Shown here piece after piece: positions 10,861 through 22,204 of a stretch of DNA of 64,000 nucleotides; the stretch's first letter is position 1, and each line of letters starts with the position of its first letter. Below the pieces are notes generated by a model. The model worked only from the letters and a program-made list of their open reading frames with translations, was not told where the DNA came from and did no database searches. The position numbers and the translations under genes are program-made. The DNA is from Uranotaenia lowii (taxonomy: Eukaryota; Arthropoda; Insecta; Diptera; Culicidae): the NCBI RefSeq assembly GCF_029784155.1, contig NC_073692.1, positions 157,695,582 through 157,759,581 on the forward strand. Reading direction: 5' to 3'.

Positions 10861-13085
10861 GGGATGCATAATTTTCATATTATTCAGCACCTGACGTTGA
10901 TGTTCTATTTTTGATATTTAATTTTGATATGGGACGCGTGTTATTTATTTCAAATTAAGATAATTAATGTTGGTTGATTCTATTAAACATAATTTTACAC
11001 TTTTATTTATCCTCAGAAACTCGTCAGTCTGCAAAAACTTCTTTTATGATTAACTGAAATCTATATTCACCTCCAGATCCTTGAATAATGCCACAGTGAT
11101 TTTTCTCAAAGCACGATCAAATCACCGCTTCGAAAGCTGAATCTTAGATTAGAAGCGCCTTTCTTTGATGTTTGCAGGAACAGGAAGTCTGCTAAATGAA
11201 ATCTGGATTAGGTAGGTAGGTATTTGAATTGGCGAAGCCATTCATCTTTCCGTGCTTGTTTTGCAAAAATGATTTCCTCTGAAAGCTTTTTTCCCCCGAG
11301 AGCAAACGGTGCCAATTGCCAAAGGCGGGCAAAGCAGCTACGACAAATCTTTGTTGGAAACAATTTTCGGTCTTAGTTTTTTTTTGCTTTTCCGTGATTT
11401 TGTGGATTTTTGTGAATGACAAAATTTTTTAAGAAGTAAAGATAAATTTTTAAATCCGATTAGAAAATACTAAATGTGCTTAAAGTTCACCTGAGCAATA
11501 ATTTGATTTATGTCAGAACTCAAAATTAGTGTTCTATTTTGATTTGGAAAGCCGGGCGGAACCAAAAATAAACGGTGCATTTCCAGAAAAGGGTTATAAA
11601 ATACACCAACACACAAATATGGATATTTTACATTTCATTGATAGGCAAAATTATTAAGAATTTTAAATTCAATGACTGGTTTCAATTTGAAAATTTTAAC
11701 TATTTGTTCTTTTAACACATCGCCGAACAAATACTAGATATCTCGTTTATTCGCGAGTGTGCCACAGTTTGAATCATATTTCATGTTATAAAATCAATAA
11801 TGATCATGCTCAACGACATTTAACTCAAAATTTTCAGTTATCAGACATACAAAATCTATAAAGTTTGAACCAGTGCAGTGGTTTCTAAGATATAGAGTAC
11901 CGAATTTCGGTGTTACCGGGATAAAATTTCTTCGTGGTGCTTAATGTGTTTAGTGTATCTGCTAAGAAAACACTAAAGATTCTCCTAAGAATAAACAGGA
12001 GATTGCAAGAAAAGCTTTTCCTGATTTTCCGAAACTGCAGCAGTTCAGCAATGCTTTCCTCGACCATAAAAGCTCTTACAACCGGAACTTGATTTTTAGT
12101 ACTCCGAGCTTTCCTCAATGTTGCAATCTAACTTGCGTGCAAGTTGAACGTAGTACAGAGTTAGTTAAGCTTTGGGCGGGATGTTTTCAAATTTTTCTCC
12201 AGACATGGCCACGTGTTGTTCAATGTTCATCAGTTATATGTATGTTATATTGAATTACAATTAACTTATTAATTTTAGTTTTTTTTTTGGATATAAATTG
12301 TTTTGTTACCATTTGATTTCAAACCTTCATTTTCAATGAGGTTATTTCCTCTCCTGTTTAATATATTTGAGAAGTTTATCACATTTTGAAAAAATCACCT
12401 CATTTAGTTCATTGCATTGCATTGAACAACCCACGAAGCATGCTTACCAACACACATGAATGCGCGTTTGAAAGTGGTTATATCAATATAGCACGTCAAA
12501 CTTTTTAGAGTTTGATGCCATCGTTTGAATTTTGAATGAATTACCTATCTATTTTTCCAACAAAAAATTTTAAGCTCACTTGGTGGCTCAATAATTTAGC
12601 AAAAATATATAAATATGTACACTGTACGTGACTGTACATTAGACAGCTGCCAGCTTTGTATAAAAATTTCAAATTTATAAATTAGTTCACCTTCTATAAC
12701 TTGGTAATAAAAATCTTGGAAGCGATTTATTCAGTCCTGAATTAGCGCAATGAGTTTTATTTTTGTATGGAAATTTTATGAAAATACATGATATTACATT
12801 TGAAAATCTCCAGAGATGTACTGAAAGTTTCAAAAAATATATCTTTGGATTTTAAATTTTCCTTGATTCTTGCAGAACATATCATGTGAACAAATTACAA
12901 ACTTTTAACCCAGAAAAGATTTTCGATGTTATACAAAAAAAATGAAAATATATTTTTTAATTTTATCGGTTTTGACTGCTAATTTGGAAGCTTTTCAACC
13001 GTAAGATGAAAGAAATTTTTTTGAAAAATAACTGCTATGCAAAGCCAATGAGTCTGTTTATTCATACAACATTGGCCAAAACTGA
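10861..13085. other. No recognisable gene; AT-rich DNA
   Basis: Several frames of 60-80 codons occur but have no motifs or codon-like composition. No clear repeat boundaries were seen. Confidence 0.5.
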
Positions 13086-13089
13086 GATC

Positions 13090-13670
13090 GAAGCAAGCCT
13101 TGGTCGAGTGCGGTCGTGTTTTTTTCGCTCGTACAAATTTTTTGCGTTTAAGTTTCCGGGAAAATTGAAAATTTAGACATTAATTGGTCGTGGAAATGAA
13201 ACCTAGTGTATTCGGAAGATTTTCGTCTGGTCGCAGAATTTCTAGCAGGAAATATTTATTTCAAACTCACGGTCGGGCGCGAGATGACGTTAAAAGCGGT
13301 TCGTTTGTTTCCGAGATCTCGTGTTTTGATTGGAAAATTATTGAATTATATTCGAAATCGAGATTAAAGTGTTCGGGAAGTGTTCGGAAAAGTATTTTCA
13401 ATCCATAAACTATTAAATTGTAGCTGTTTGTGTCGAGAGAATGAGGGAATTTAGATTTTTTTTATCCAATGTTGAAGAAATTTTACAAGCCGGAATCGTT
13501 TTTCCCCCTTTGTGCCGTCCTGTGCCGTCCGTCCTGTCAGCTAGCTATCCGGATTGCTATGATGGGATGTATTTGCTATTTTACGGTGTTAGACACCCAA
13601 AGTCCCCAAAGCTTAATGTTGTGTTTCTATTTAATGTATTTCCTAATCATTTGTTACAAAAGAACGGTCG
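13090..13670 (+). other. Possible 5' untranslated exon (weak)
   Basis: The sequence resembles insect 5' leaders, with CG-containing text such as GTCGAGTGCGGTCGTG, many AAAGTG-like stretches, and no repeat signature. GTAAGT at about 13669 could be a donor, but the preceding bases (GGTC) are a poor match to the usual CAG. Short frames inside (13196-13408 and 13441-13680) are not convincing proteins. This is a weaker case than the islands at 29.6-31.0 and 44.4-44.9 kb. Confidence 0.25.
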
Positions 13671-14384
13671 TAAGTTTTGAATTAATTAAAGGTCCACATT
13701 TTGTGAGTGCTTGGAGTTATTTCGAAAAATAATTGAATTGGTGCCAGTGATTTGCGAAGCTAGTGATGGGGGTGACGGGGTTTATCTTCTGGTGATAGTG
13801 CAGAACGTCAAGAGTATCAATTAAAATGAAGATTACATTCGTAAATGCTAGTCGGAAGAACAAACGAAAAATTGAAAGACTTTAGATGTCACAGGCACAT
13901 CCGTTGCTCAAATATTGCCAAAAAAAAATTATATCTGCGGTTTAACTGAAATAGTCTGGGACGTCTTTTTTCAGAAATTTCAAAAAGAAATCATGTCAAA
14001 TATCGATAAATTTTTCTATTTTTCTTGAAAATTTGCATTGCACATTATCGAAATTAGATTAGCTTTAAAATCCTTTCCTAGTGGTATTTTTTTTTTTTCA
14101 TTACATTCAATGATTCAAAATTCATGATTTTTATGAAATCTGTAAAAAAAAAATCTTGAATCAAGAATGTATAATATAATTTTTGGTAAAATTTGTTTTA
14201 AAATCTGTAGAATTATGAATTTTTCTGTAATTTCAACAACCTTGCTCAACATATGACTATATTACGGAACGTCGAGTTAAAAAACAGTTTTCTACATCGT
14301 TAAAAGTTATGCTCTTGTAGTAAAAACATTTCAAGAGTATGAAAATGAAAACTTGTTCCATAAGGACTTGCTCCAAAATGACGA
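13671..14384. other. No recognisable feature
   Basis: AT-rich sequence with poly-T and poly-A runs. No frame or repeat is supported. Confidence 0.5.
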
Positions 14385-14404
14385 CTTATGATGAAAATGC
14401 ATCT
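14385..14404 (+). repeat. Left copy of 20-bp target-site duplication
   Basis: Exact match to 17203-17222. The bases just outside differ on both sides, so the match is bounded. Confidence 0.7.
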
Positions 14405-17202
14405 GTATGTATGTATGTATGTATCCACCTTGGGTTTGCGGCAGCGCCGCGGTCATGGCCAAAAAAATAACCCGTGCGACCATCTTGGTTACCACGCAAA
14501 ACAATCATAGCCACTCAAAGAGACTTCTAAGGGAGTAGAATCGTAAGCAGAGGCACTTACGGTATCCAGGAATATAAGGGGAAAAAGTCTCAAGAAGCTA
14601 TAACCACATTGTTGACTAACCAAAATAGCATACAAATTATAATCCCGCCTCCAAGGCTTCCGAAAAAAGAGTGCGGCCTTATTTTACAAAAAGTAATCTA
14701 ATACTTTCTTTTTCTCAACCATGCCAAATTTCCTTGGCATTAATTGAGAAACGTCCAGTATTTGAAACAGGTAACAAGCACATACTGCTACCCGCTCCTT
14801 TTGCAAAAGAAGGGTACCCTGATGCTCCCACCCGTTCATTTGATGTAGATGAAATATAATATAAAAATGGAATATAATAATATAATATAAAAATATAATT
14901 TAATAAAATGTAGTATAATATAATATAATATAACATATAATATAATTTGATCAAACTAATGTTAAATAAGATATTAAAAAGAAATATTATAAAATATATC
15001 ATAGAATAATGTATGCTAATAAATTCATGTAATAAAACAATATAAAATCCAGATTATGTATTTACAACAGCATATATTTTGATGATTGTTTTTTTTTATT
15101 GACCTTTAAAAAAGTGAATAATTAATTGCATCGATGAACTGCAACCACCTGTGTTAAGAACAAATCTATAATTTAGCAGATATAACGAAAAAAGATAGTT
15201 CAAAACGTAAGCAATTCACACTACGAAGACTGAAAACTGAAAAAATTGTTATTTTAAAAGCTGTATTATATGTTCAGAAAGCAATGACTTTTCTTCCGCT
15301 TGAAATTTTTGTACATTTAAACATAATTGATTTTTGAAAAAAATGGTGTAATGGTGAAAATAGTGCAGGTACTGTGTAGAACAAAACTTGCTAACAACTT
15401 ATGTTCAGGAACTTCTATGCAGTTTTTGTTGAAAACTGGAATAGTAAATAATGTTATAACATATTGCTGACGGGAAACTGAGATACAGCTTGAATCAGAT
15501 AATGATACAGGTAATATTGAAATATATATGAATTTATAGTTTTTATGTACATGAAACAATAAATAAAGTACAATTTAGAATAATCAATGTAACTGGATCA
15601 AGTTTGTAAAAATGCCACCTGGTCACCTGTAAAAAAATTACTTTTCTAAATAATATTTAGGAATTACACAGAATAGTCTATAAAAGTTTTTTTTTCATTA
15701 AGACTTAAAACGCTTCTATGGGAATTAGAAATATAGTGGTTCACTATTAAAGATAACTTTACAATAAAAAAAAAACAGAGACTCTTGATGACAAAAAATT
15801 GTTTTAAATCTTTGATTGTATTTAAAGCTCCATCCCTGATAACCGAAAATTCACTGATCGTATGGCTGCCATATGAGGGTGCAAAGCAGCAACATGTTCT
15901 GAGAAAAATGTTTATTAAAGATAAACCTATGTTTGGTTTCTACTGGTTTTAATATAATAATTAAAATAAGGTGAATGAAAATATTGCTTGTATTTTGTCA
16001 TTGTAGGAAGTATATAGTTGGACAGCGCTTGTACATATATGGTGGTACAAGTACAGATTTTGAGAAAGCTAGACAGAATGTATACAGTTAAATTTTCATA
16101 ACTACATATAAAAATTATGATTTGAAATTAAGGCGAAGATAAAATTAAATTAGAATACTTCCAATAAATATAATGATGAAGAAGACAGTGATGATGACTT
16201 GAGGGTCCGATGCTCTGCTTCATTAGGACCCTTCTCTAGAAGAATTGAAACCCTGTAATAATATGTACTAAATGAAATTTATAATAATCAAAAGTAAATT
16301 GATTTCAAGTTGCAATTAACATTATGTAACTTAACGATGTAACTAAAATGCTGTGAACAAGATTGAAACAAGAGTTAACCGCAGTAATATTTGACAGTAC
16401 ATATAATGAAAATGCTGAAACAAAATAAAAATGAAGTGTTTAAATAAATTGATTGCGCCTACAAACAAAAATAAAGCAAAATTAATTATAAAAAAGGATT
16501 AATTATAAATAATAATTTTAAGAATTTTATGGAACATGTGACTTTTTACAAAAACTACAGATGAATTAATCTTATTTTAACAAGCACAAGGGAATATTTA
16601 GTGTTTTTGGCAACCATGTAGCTAACCGGCTCAATTCGAAACTGAACGAAACAAAATAAAAGCTTGTGTGCCCTTTACATTTGTCAGTGGTTTGAGTACC
16701 AACTAAATTGTCATGGGACGAGCAAACTTTGAATTGGTTACTGCGGGTTACTGCAAATAAATTACTCACCAGATGTCGTTCTCTGTAGATTACTCACCAG
16801 ATGACAGTGATAAATAGTGTATACTTATCTTGGGCGAACTTGGGGTAACCTTCAGTAACCGCAACGCCTTTAGTTTTAGAAGCTTTTTCAAAAGCTTTGT
16901 TGACGTCATCTTCGTTTAGTTTCTCTAACAGTATATTAGCTTTTAACGAAGTGAAAATAAAAAATGCCACCAATGACGCGTCATCGGCCGACCAAACAGA
17001 AAACGCACAAAAAAACTGAAATTTCTTCCGATCCGTATTATTAATATTTTGTACGTCACTCTCTCGATATGTGAACAGCTTTCACTCAACTTCTTCACCA
17101 ACTTTAACGCGTTTAGAAGACCGATTATCCACTTAATTAAATAAAAAAGTTCGGCAACAAGAAACCGTGTCCACAACAGACAAGAGTTGCCAACCCCTAT
17201 GG
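14405..17202 (-). mobile_element. Unclassified 2.8-kb insertion flanked by a 20-bp direct repeat
   Basis: The exact 20-mer CTTATGATGAAAATGCATCT lies immediately on both sides (14385-14404 and 17203-17222), as expected for a target-primed retrotransposition event. The left boundary inside the repeat is a TGTA tetranucleotide run (about 14405-14424). On the minus strand that would be a TACA microsatellite tail at a 3' end, followed inward by a GC-rich segment (14425-14510). The right end, read on the minus strand, starts AGGGGTTGGCAACTC and is moderately CG-containing, like a 5' end. No reverse transcriptase or other recognisable protein is encoded. It could be a long non-autonomous retroelement or a retrocopied non-coding transcript. 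Confidence 0.55.
14856..14990 (+). repeat. TATAA-type low-complexity run
   Basis: Irregular tandem ATAAT/TATAA units lie within the 2.8-kb insertion. Frames across it are meaningless low complexity. Confidence 0.7.
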
Positions 17203-17222
17203 CTTATGATGAAAATGCATCT
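17203..17222 (+). repeat. Right copy of 20-bp target-site duplication
   Basis: Exact match to 14385-14404. Confidence 0.7.
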
Positions 17223-17451
17223 AATCAAATTCTAGTCGGTCATTTTCATTATCTATTCATTTCTTATAACTTTCTTTTATTAGTTTTTTTAACTAACGGT
17301 GATTGATCTCTTCAGAAAATCAAATACACCAAGGTTTTTTTACACGTTTTTTTACACTGATTTTTTACACGGCTTTTTTACACAGTTTTCGGGAATTAAC
17401 ACGTTTTTTTACTCGAATTTCGCGAATTAACACGGTTTTTGAGAGAAAATA
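17223..17451. repeat. TTTTTACAC-type short tandem run
   Basis: About 17330-17440 repeats an irregular TTTTTACACG unit five or six times with variable T length, next to the left end of the split element. No coding potential. Confidence 0.5.
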
Positions 17452-17478
17452 AGGCTATGATCATTTAGTATCCGGGCA
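17452..17478 (+). repeat. Left terminal inverted repeat of the host element
   Basis: Twenty-seven bases pairing with 22877-22903, one mismatch (T against C). Confidence 0.7.
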
Positions 17479-17703
17479 CTTTATTTCGGTGATTGCTACG
17501 TTAATTGAGCTCGGATATGCAAAACTTTAGTAGCGTTGTGTTGGTTATGAAAAGGACTATCTTGCCTATTTTTGATAGATTTTTAAGTTAACGTGTGTTT
17601 GAGACATTTACGATGCAAAAGGACATGGTAAAAATAATTTTGCACAAATTTGCTCCTTTTACGCATTTTGCGCCTCGAAAATTCTTTATTGTTGACTTGA
17701 AAG

Positions 17704-17866
17704 TGACGAGAGGAATAAAACAACGGTCTTTGCGCATGGATGGATTTATTAAGAATGAACAAAGAGAAATATATTCACGTTTAGATCGAAGTACACATTG
17801 AGTTACACTGTGAGTACACATTACTCATATTTGGTTTAATAACACGGAGAGGTCTGTTTCACAACA
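17704..17866 (-). repeat. 3' LTR of copia element
   Basis: Appears identical to the 5' LTR. The last 31 nucleotides of the gag-pol frame, including its TAA at 17836-17838, lie inside it. Confidence 0.95.
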
Positions 17867-20800
17867 CCCCCTCTCAGACCCAACGTAGCTCGATGTTCCT
17901 TGAACGGTCCTGCTGGTAGACATTTGGTGAATGCATCTGCCAACTGCTTCTGTGTAGGAATGTACACCACCTTGAGGTCTTCGTTCTGGATACATTCGCG
18001 AATGAAGTTGTATCGAATGTCCAGGTGCTTCATTCTTTTCTGGTCCCGTGGTTCTGTTGCAATATGTATACAAGACTGGTTGTCCTCGTGTACCGTGATT
18101 GGGGCGATATTCTTGATCCCGAATTCTGCCAGAATATTCCGAAGCCATATTGCATCGCAAGCGGCTTGACTAAGCGATATGTATTCGGCTTCTGTGGATG
18201 ACAAGGACACTGTTGGTTGCTTTCGACTTGTCCACAGCACAGTGTTACCAAACACTTGAAATACGCTTCCCGAAGTGGATTTCCGATCATCTAGGTCGCT
18301 TCCCCAATCTGCGTCTGCAAAACCAATCAGCGGTTCAGCATTACTATTGCGCTTGTAAACCAGATCATACTCGATGGTTCCTTGCAGATAACGAAGAACA
18401 CGTTTCAAATGGTTCCAGTGTTCGTCAGTAGCACCACTTTGGAAACGGCTAAGCACGTTAACGGCCGCACAAATATCAGGACGAGAGGAGAGCATGAGGT
18501 ATGTCAAGCAACCTACTAGTTCACGATAGGGGTTCTTGGTTGCTGTTTCGGTTTCCCTAATTCTTTGCAACTTGAGATTAGGTTCGAGGGGAGTAGATAC
18601 AGATTTACATTGATCCATACCGAAACGTTTAAGCAGTGAGCGAATATAATGGGATTGATTAATGGTCAATTTGCCTTCCTGCCTATTATGCTCTATCTTC
18701 ATGCCTAAGAAGTATCGAAGTTCTTGCATATCGTCCATCTCAAACTCACGACTAAGACAGCTCTTCACCTTCTTGAGCTCTTCCAGCGAGTTTGATGCCA
18801 AAATAATGTCGTCAACATAAAGAATTAAATACAAAACCAGTTCTTTAATCTTTTTCGTGTAGAGGCAACTGTCGTACTGCGACCTTTTGAATCCAAGTTT
18901 GAGGACGAAGGAATTGAACCGCTCATTCCAGCTTCGAGGTGCTTGTTTTAAGCCGTATAGCGATTTGTTGAGATTACATACCTTATTCCCCTGCTCAAAT
19001 CCTGGAGGCTGACGCATCAGAACGGTTTCCGACAACTCACCATTCAAAAATGCAGTGCGCACATCCATTTGGTGCAGATGAAGACCTTGTTGCACAGCTA
19101 TGGCCAGCAGAACTCTCACCGTACTAATTCTGACAACTGGCGCATAAGTTTCCTGGTAGTCGAATCCATGGCGCTGCGAGCAGCCTTTAGCTACTAGCCG
19201 GGCTTTGTATCTGTCGATGGTTCCGTCGTCCTTAAGCTTCACTTTAAATACCCACTTACATGGCAGTACACGGACACCAGATGGACAGTCTACCAAATCC
19301 CACGTAGAATTCTTCCTCAGTGACCGCAGCTCGTCGGAAATCGCCTTCTCCCATTCCGGCCAATCCGGACGCTTCTTCAGCTCGACGACGTTGCACGGGA
19401 TATCTTCAACGAAATTCTCTGCGTTTAACGCAAATGCAGTATAAACTTCGTAATCCGCCAACTTCGCTGGAGGACGCCTTTCACGATCACTTCTTCTCAC
19501 AGCATCATCTTCACTTTCACTACCATTTTCAGCACTATCATACTCACTCCGTTGGTCACTGTCAATGTTCTCTTCTTTCTTTTCTTCCGGGTGAGTTATG
19601 ATTTCTCGTACAGTCTCAACTATTTCACTAGGACCTCGGTCCATCACTTTGTCCGATACCAAATGATCGTTTGTGTAGATGTAGGAGTCCACTGTTTTCT
19701 TCACTTTTAGTTCTTCCACCATAACATCACGACGAATAATCACTTTTCGTTGTTGCGGATCCCACAACCGATAGCCATTCATGCCGTAGCCAACAAAATA
19801 ACAGACGTGGCTCTTGGCATCCAGCTTCGTTCTCTTTTCCTTCGGTATGTGGCTGAACACTTTGCTCCCAAACACCCGGAGTCTAGCCACATTCGGTTTG
19901 TGACCAAACCACATCTCAAATGGTGTTTTTGCTTCCCGTAAAGCAGATGTAGGGCTACGGTTTATCACATGAACCGCAGTCAACACAGCCTCACTCCACA
20001 TACAACGATTTACACCAGACTCATCCAACATTGCACGAGCTCTTTCCATAATGGTGCGGTTCATACGTTCCGCCACACCATTCTGTTGTGGGGTGTACGG
20101 AACCGTGGGTTCCATAACAATGCCAGATTCACAACAATATTCCATGAACGCCTGGTTCATAAATTCACCCCCATTATCACTCCGCAATCGTGCAATCTTC
20201 TTCCCGAACCGAGCGGTAGCCATGGCAACATATTTTCTAAAAGCATCCATCACATCACTTTTTACTTTTAGCACATACACAGCCGTAAAGTGTGTAAAAT
20301 CGTCGATAAAACTCACAAACAACTTTCCCCCATCCCAAGATGCAGGAGAAAACGGTCCACATACATCCGTATGGATCAATTCGAGGGGACGAGACGATCT
20401 ACTACACACACCACCATCAAACGGCAAACGAGATTGCTTGCCCATCATACATGGCTCACAAATTTCTTTGTCACCGGACACACCAACACAGCCGTCAATT
20501 CCCTCAACCATGTTGTTTCGGATCAATTTCAATAAGCCTGTGTGGCCAATATGGCCGTATCTTCGATGCCACAAAGAAAACTTATTCTCACCACTACATA
20601 TCATCGCAGCACCAACACTCATTTCCACATCGAGCTCATACAGTTTACCTTTACGATAAGCGATGCCCACTACATCTGAGCCTCTCAAGATGCGAGCATT
20701 GTGCGATCCAAAAACTACTTCCATGCCCCGTTCCACAACTTTCTTCACCGAAAACAAATTTGTGCACAACCCAGGGACAAACAACACATCATGAACTGTG

Positions 20801-21840
20801 CATTTTAGGGATTTTCCATCAACCTTACAGTTCATTTTCACTTCACCAACTAGCCAACTTTCAAGTGAAACCCCAGACTTGGCAACACTGATAACCATTG
20901 GTATTTCCAATTTCCGAACGTTCACCAATACACTTTTATCGTGTACCATGTGCTCCGAGGCACCACTATCAATCACCCAGCGGAATTTACCACCACTAAT
21001 TTGTCCACTGTCGCTGGCGATGAACGCGATTTCACCCGTTTCAGCCGTATGCGCCTTCCCTTTCTTCTTCACATTTCCCGACGCATTAGCTAATCGCTCC
21101 GACGGCTTGCCTTTCGGGCAGTTAGCACGTTTATGTCCCGGTTTTCCGCAACCATGACACGTAAACACAAATTTTCCACTTCTTCCGGCAAAAGCTGTGT
21201 TCGGTTCCGAACCACTCACTAGATTCTGACGTTTAACATCTTCACTCAATAAACGCGATTTCACAAAATCCAGAGAGCATTGATCGACCGGCAATGTTTC
21301 CAACACGGTGATCAATTGTTCATACGACTTGGGCATTGATTGGAGCAGGAAAAACACAACCACTGGCTCATCAAACTTTATTGCCGCGGATTCCAACTCG
21401 CGCACAGTCTTTTCGAAACACAAAATATGTTCTTCCATCGGCCGACGATCGTCGTATTTCATTCCTGCCAGCTGCTTCAAGAGAAAGAAAATTCCCGACA
21501 CACCCTTTCTCTCAAACGTTTGCTGCAGTGACAACCAGATCGCCCTGGGCGACGTTTTTCCCCGAACGTATTCTAATTGGGAATCGGCAATTTTATGTAT
21601 CAGTATCGATTTGCACTTGGAATCTTCTTGCCGACGCTTATTCCGTTTTTCCTCCTTTTCGCGTTTCACAGCGGGAGTATCTGCTTCCACTTCCGGGTAA
21701 AACTCTTCTTCTTCCAACGTATTCCGGATACAATGAAGCAACCCCAATTCTTCCAGGTATGCTTCCATACGAAAACTCCAGTTGGAGAAGTTTTTCCCAT
21801 CAAACAAATACACTCGCGGTGTGTGGCGATCTTCCTCCAT
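17836..21840 (-). CDS. Copia gag-pol polyprotein
   Basis: A single 1,334-residue frame encodes all functions needed for cytoplasmic particle assembly, reverse transcription and integration. Residue numbers below are approximate. The gag region (1-225) has the copia-type core and is followed by a CCHC zinc knuckle (CHGCGKPGHKRANCP, about 227-241). Then come aspartic protease (DSGAS, about 290), integrase with an HHCC zinc module (about 422-467) and D-D-E residues in IHTDVCGPF, RSDNGGEF and GVAERMNRT, reverse transcriptase with YVDDIILAS (about 1007), and RNase H starting FADADWGSD (about 1172). I start at the ATG at 21838-21840 (MEEDRHTPRVYLFDG). A few upstream codons are open but have no ATG. 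No stop or frameshift is present. The absence of a gag-pol frame change is normal for copia. Confidence 0.95.
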   Translation of the reverse strand: MEEDRHTPRVYLFDGKNFSNWSFRMEAYLEELGLLHCIRNTLEEEEFYPEVEADTPAVKREKEEKRNKRRQEDSKCKSILIHKIADSQLEYVRGKTSPRAIWLSLQQTFERKGVSGIFFLLKQLAGMKYDDRRPMEEHILCFEKTVRELESAAIKFDEPVVVFFLLQSMPKSYEQLITVLETLPVDQCSLDFVKSRLLSEDVKRQNLVSGSEPNTAFAGRSGKFVFTCHGCGKPGHKRANCPKGKPSERLANASGNVKKKGKAHTAETGEIAFIASDSGQISGGKFRWVIDSGASEHMVHDKSVLVNVRKLEIPMVISVAKSGVSLESWLVGEVKMNCKVDGKSLKCTVHDVLFVPGLCTNLFSVKKVVERGMEVVFGSHNARILRGSDVVGIAYRKGKLYELDVEMSVGAAMICSGENKFSLWHRRYGHIGHTGLLKLIRNNMVEGIDGCVGVSGDKEICEPCMMGKQSRLPFDGGVCSRSSRPLELIHTDVCGPFSPASWDGGKLFVSFIDDFTHFTAVYVLKVKSDVMDAFRKYVAMATARFGKKIARLRSDNGGEFMNQAFMEYCCESGIVMEPTVPYTPQQNGVAERMNRTIMERARAMLDESGVNRCMWSEAVLTAVHVINRSPTSALREAKTPFEMWFGHKPNVARLRVFGSKVFSHIPKEKRTKLDAKSHVCYFVGYGMNGYRLWDPQQRKVIIRRDVMVEELKVKKTVDSYIYTNDHLVSDKVMDRGPSEIVETVREIITHPEEKKEENIDSDQRSEYDSAENGSESEDDAVRRSDRERRPPAKLADYEVYTAFALNAENFVEDIPCNVVELKKRPDWPEWEKAISDELRSLRKNSTWDLVDCPSGVRVLPCKWVFKVKLKDDGTIDRYKARLVAKGCSQRHGFDYQETYAPVVRISTVRVLLAIAVQQGLHLHQMDVRTAFLNGELSETVLMRQPPGFEQGNKVCNLNKSLYGLKQAPRSWNERFNSFVLKLGFKRSQYDSCLYTKKIKELVLYLILYVDDIILASNSLEELKKVKSCLSREFEMDDMQELRYFLGMKIEHNRQEGKLTINQSHYIRSLLKRFGMDQCKSVSTPLEPNLKLQRIRETETATKNPYRELVGCLTYLMLSSRPDICAAVNVLSRFQSGATDEHWNHLKRVLRYLQGTIEYDLVYKRNSNAEPLIGFADADWGSDLDDRKSTSGSVFQVFGNTVLWTSRKQPTVSLSSTEAEYISLSQAACDAIWLRNILAEFGIKNIAPITVHEDNQSCIHIATEPRDQKRMKHLDIRYNFIRECIQNEDLKVVYIPTQKQLADAFTKCLPAGPFKEHRATLGLRGGVVKQTSPCY
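17867..17875 (-). promoter_or_regulatory. Polypurine tract for plus-strand priming
   Basis: On the minus strand GAGAGGGGG sits immediately upstream of the 3' LTR, the expected position of the RNase H-resistant primer. Confidence 0.85.
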
Positions 21841-22027
21841 TTTGTTTTCAAACCACACTTTTCCGTTCCGAAAAAATCACAAGGAAAAACGTTTCTTTTT
21901 CGTTCCGACGTCTATTTCGTATCGTAATTCCACGGACAAACTTAGTTCACTACTCGAACCGACAACATCCGAATCTTTTTACGATAATCCGTCGTTAAAA
22001 AACTTATTCTTAACATCCGCGCTGGGA
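21841..22027 (-). other. Copia leader region
   Basis: Non-coding leader of roughly 190 bp between the primer-binding site and the gag ATG. No separate gene is present. Confidence 0.7.
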
Positions 22028-22041
22028 CTGGGCCCATAACC
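22028..22041 (-). promoter_or_regulatory. Primer-binding site, initiator tRNA-Met half-molecule type
   Basis: The plus strand directly inside the 5' LTR reads CTGGGCCCATAACC, which equals the anticodon-arm sequence of insect initiator tRNA-Met (established knowledge). Copia elements prime from this internal region using a cleaved tRNA half rather than the tRNA 3' end. Confidence 0.9.
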
Positions 22042-22204
22042 TGACGAGAGGAATAAAACAACGGTCTTTGCGCATGGATGGATTTATTAAGAATGAACAA
22101 AGAGAAATATATTCACGTTTAGATCGAAGTACACATTGAGTTACACTGTGAGTACACATTACTCATATTTGGTTTAATAACACGGAGAGGTCTGTTTCAC
22201 AACA
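22042..22204 (-). repeat. 5' LTR of copia element
   Basis: Read on the minus strand it runs from TGTTGTGAAACAG to CTCTCGTCA. It contains a TATA-like GAATATATTTC and an AATAAA signal, so it can supply both promoter and polyadenylation site. At 163 bp it is short for the family. Confidence 0.95.

Larger units (their letters stand above)
17704..22204 (-). mobile_element. Complete Ty1/copia LTR retrotransposon
   Basis: A 4,501-bp element on the minus strand has two 163-bp LTRs that look identical base for base (17704-17866 and 22042-22204). It has TG...CA ends and a perfect 5-bp target duplication GAAAG (17699-17703 and 22205-22209). Between them lies one uninterrupted gag-pol frame. A primer-binding site and a polypurine tract are both in the expected places. 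Identical LTRs and an open frame mean the insertion is recent, and the copy may still be competent (inference). It interrupts an older inverted-repeat element. Confidence 0.97.

Noticed and set aside
14671..15002. 62- and 95-codon frames
   Set aside because: They run into the TATAA low-complexity run and overlap on opposite strands.
19205..21998. Many plus-strand frames of 60-220 codons
   Set aside because: They lie antisense to the intact copia gag-pol gene and have no motifs. They are shadow frames.
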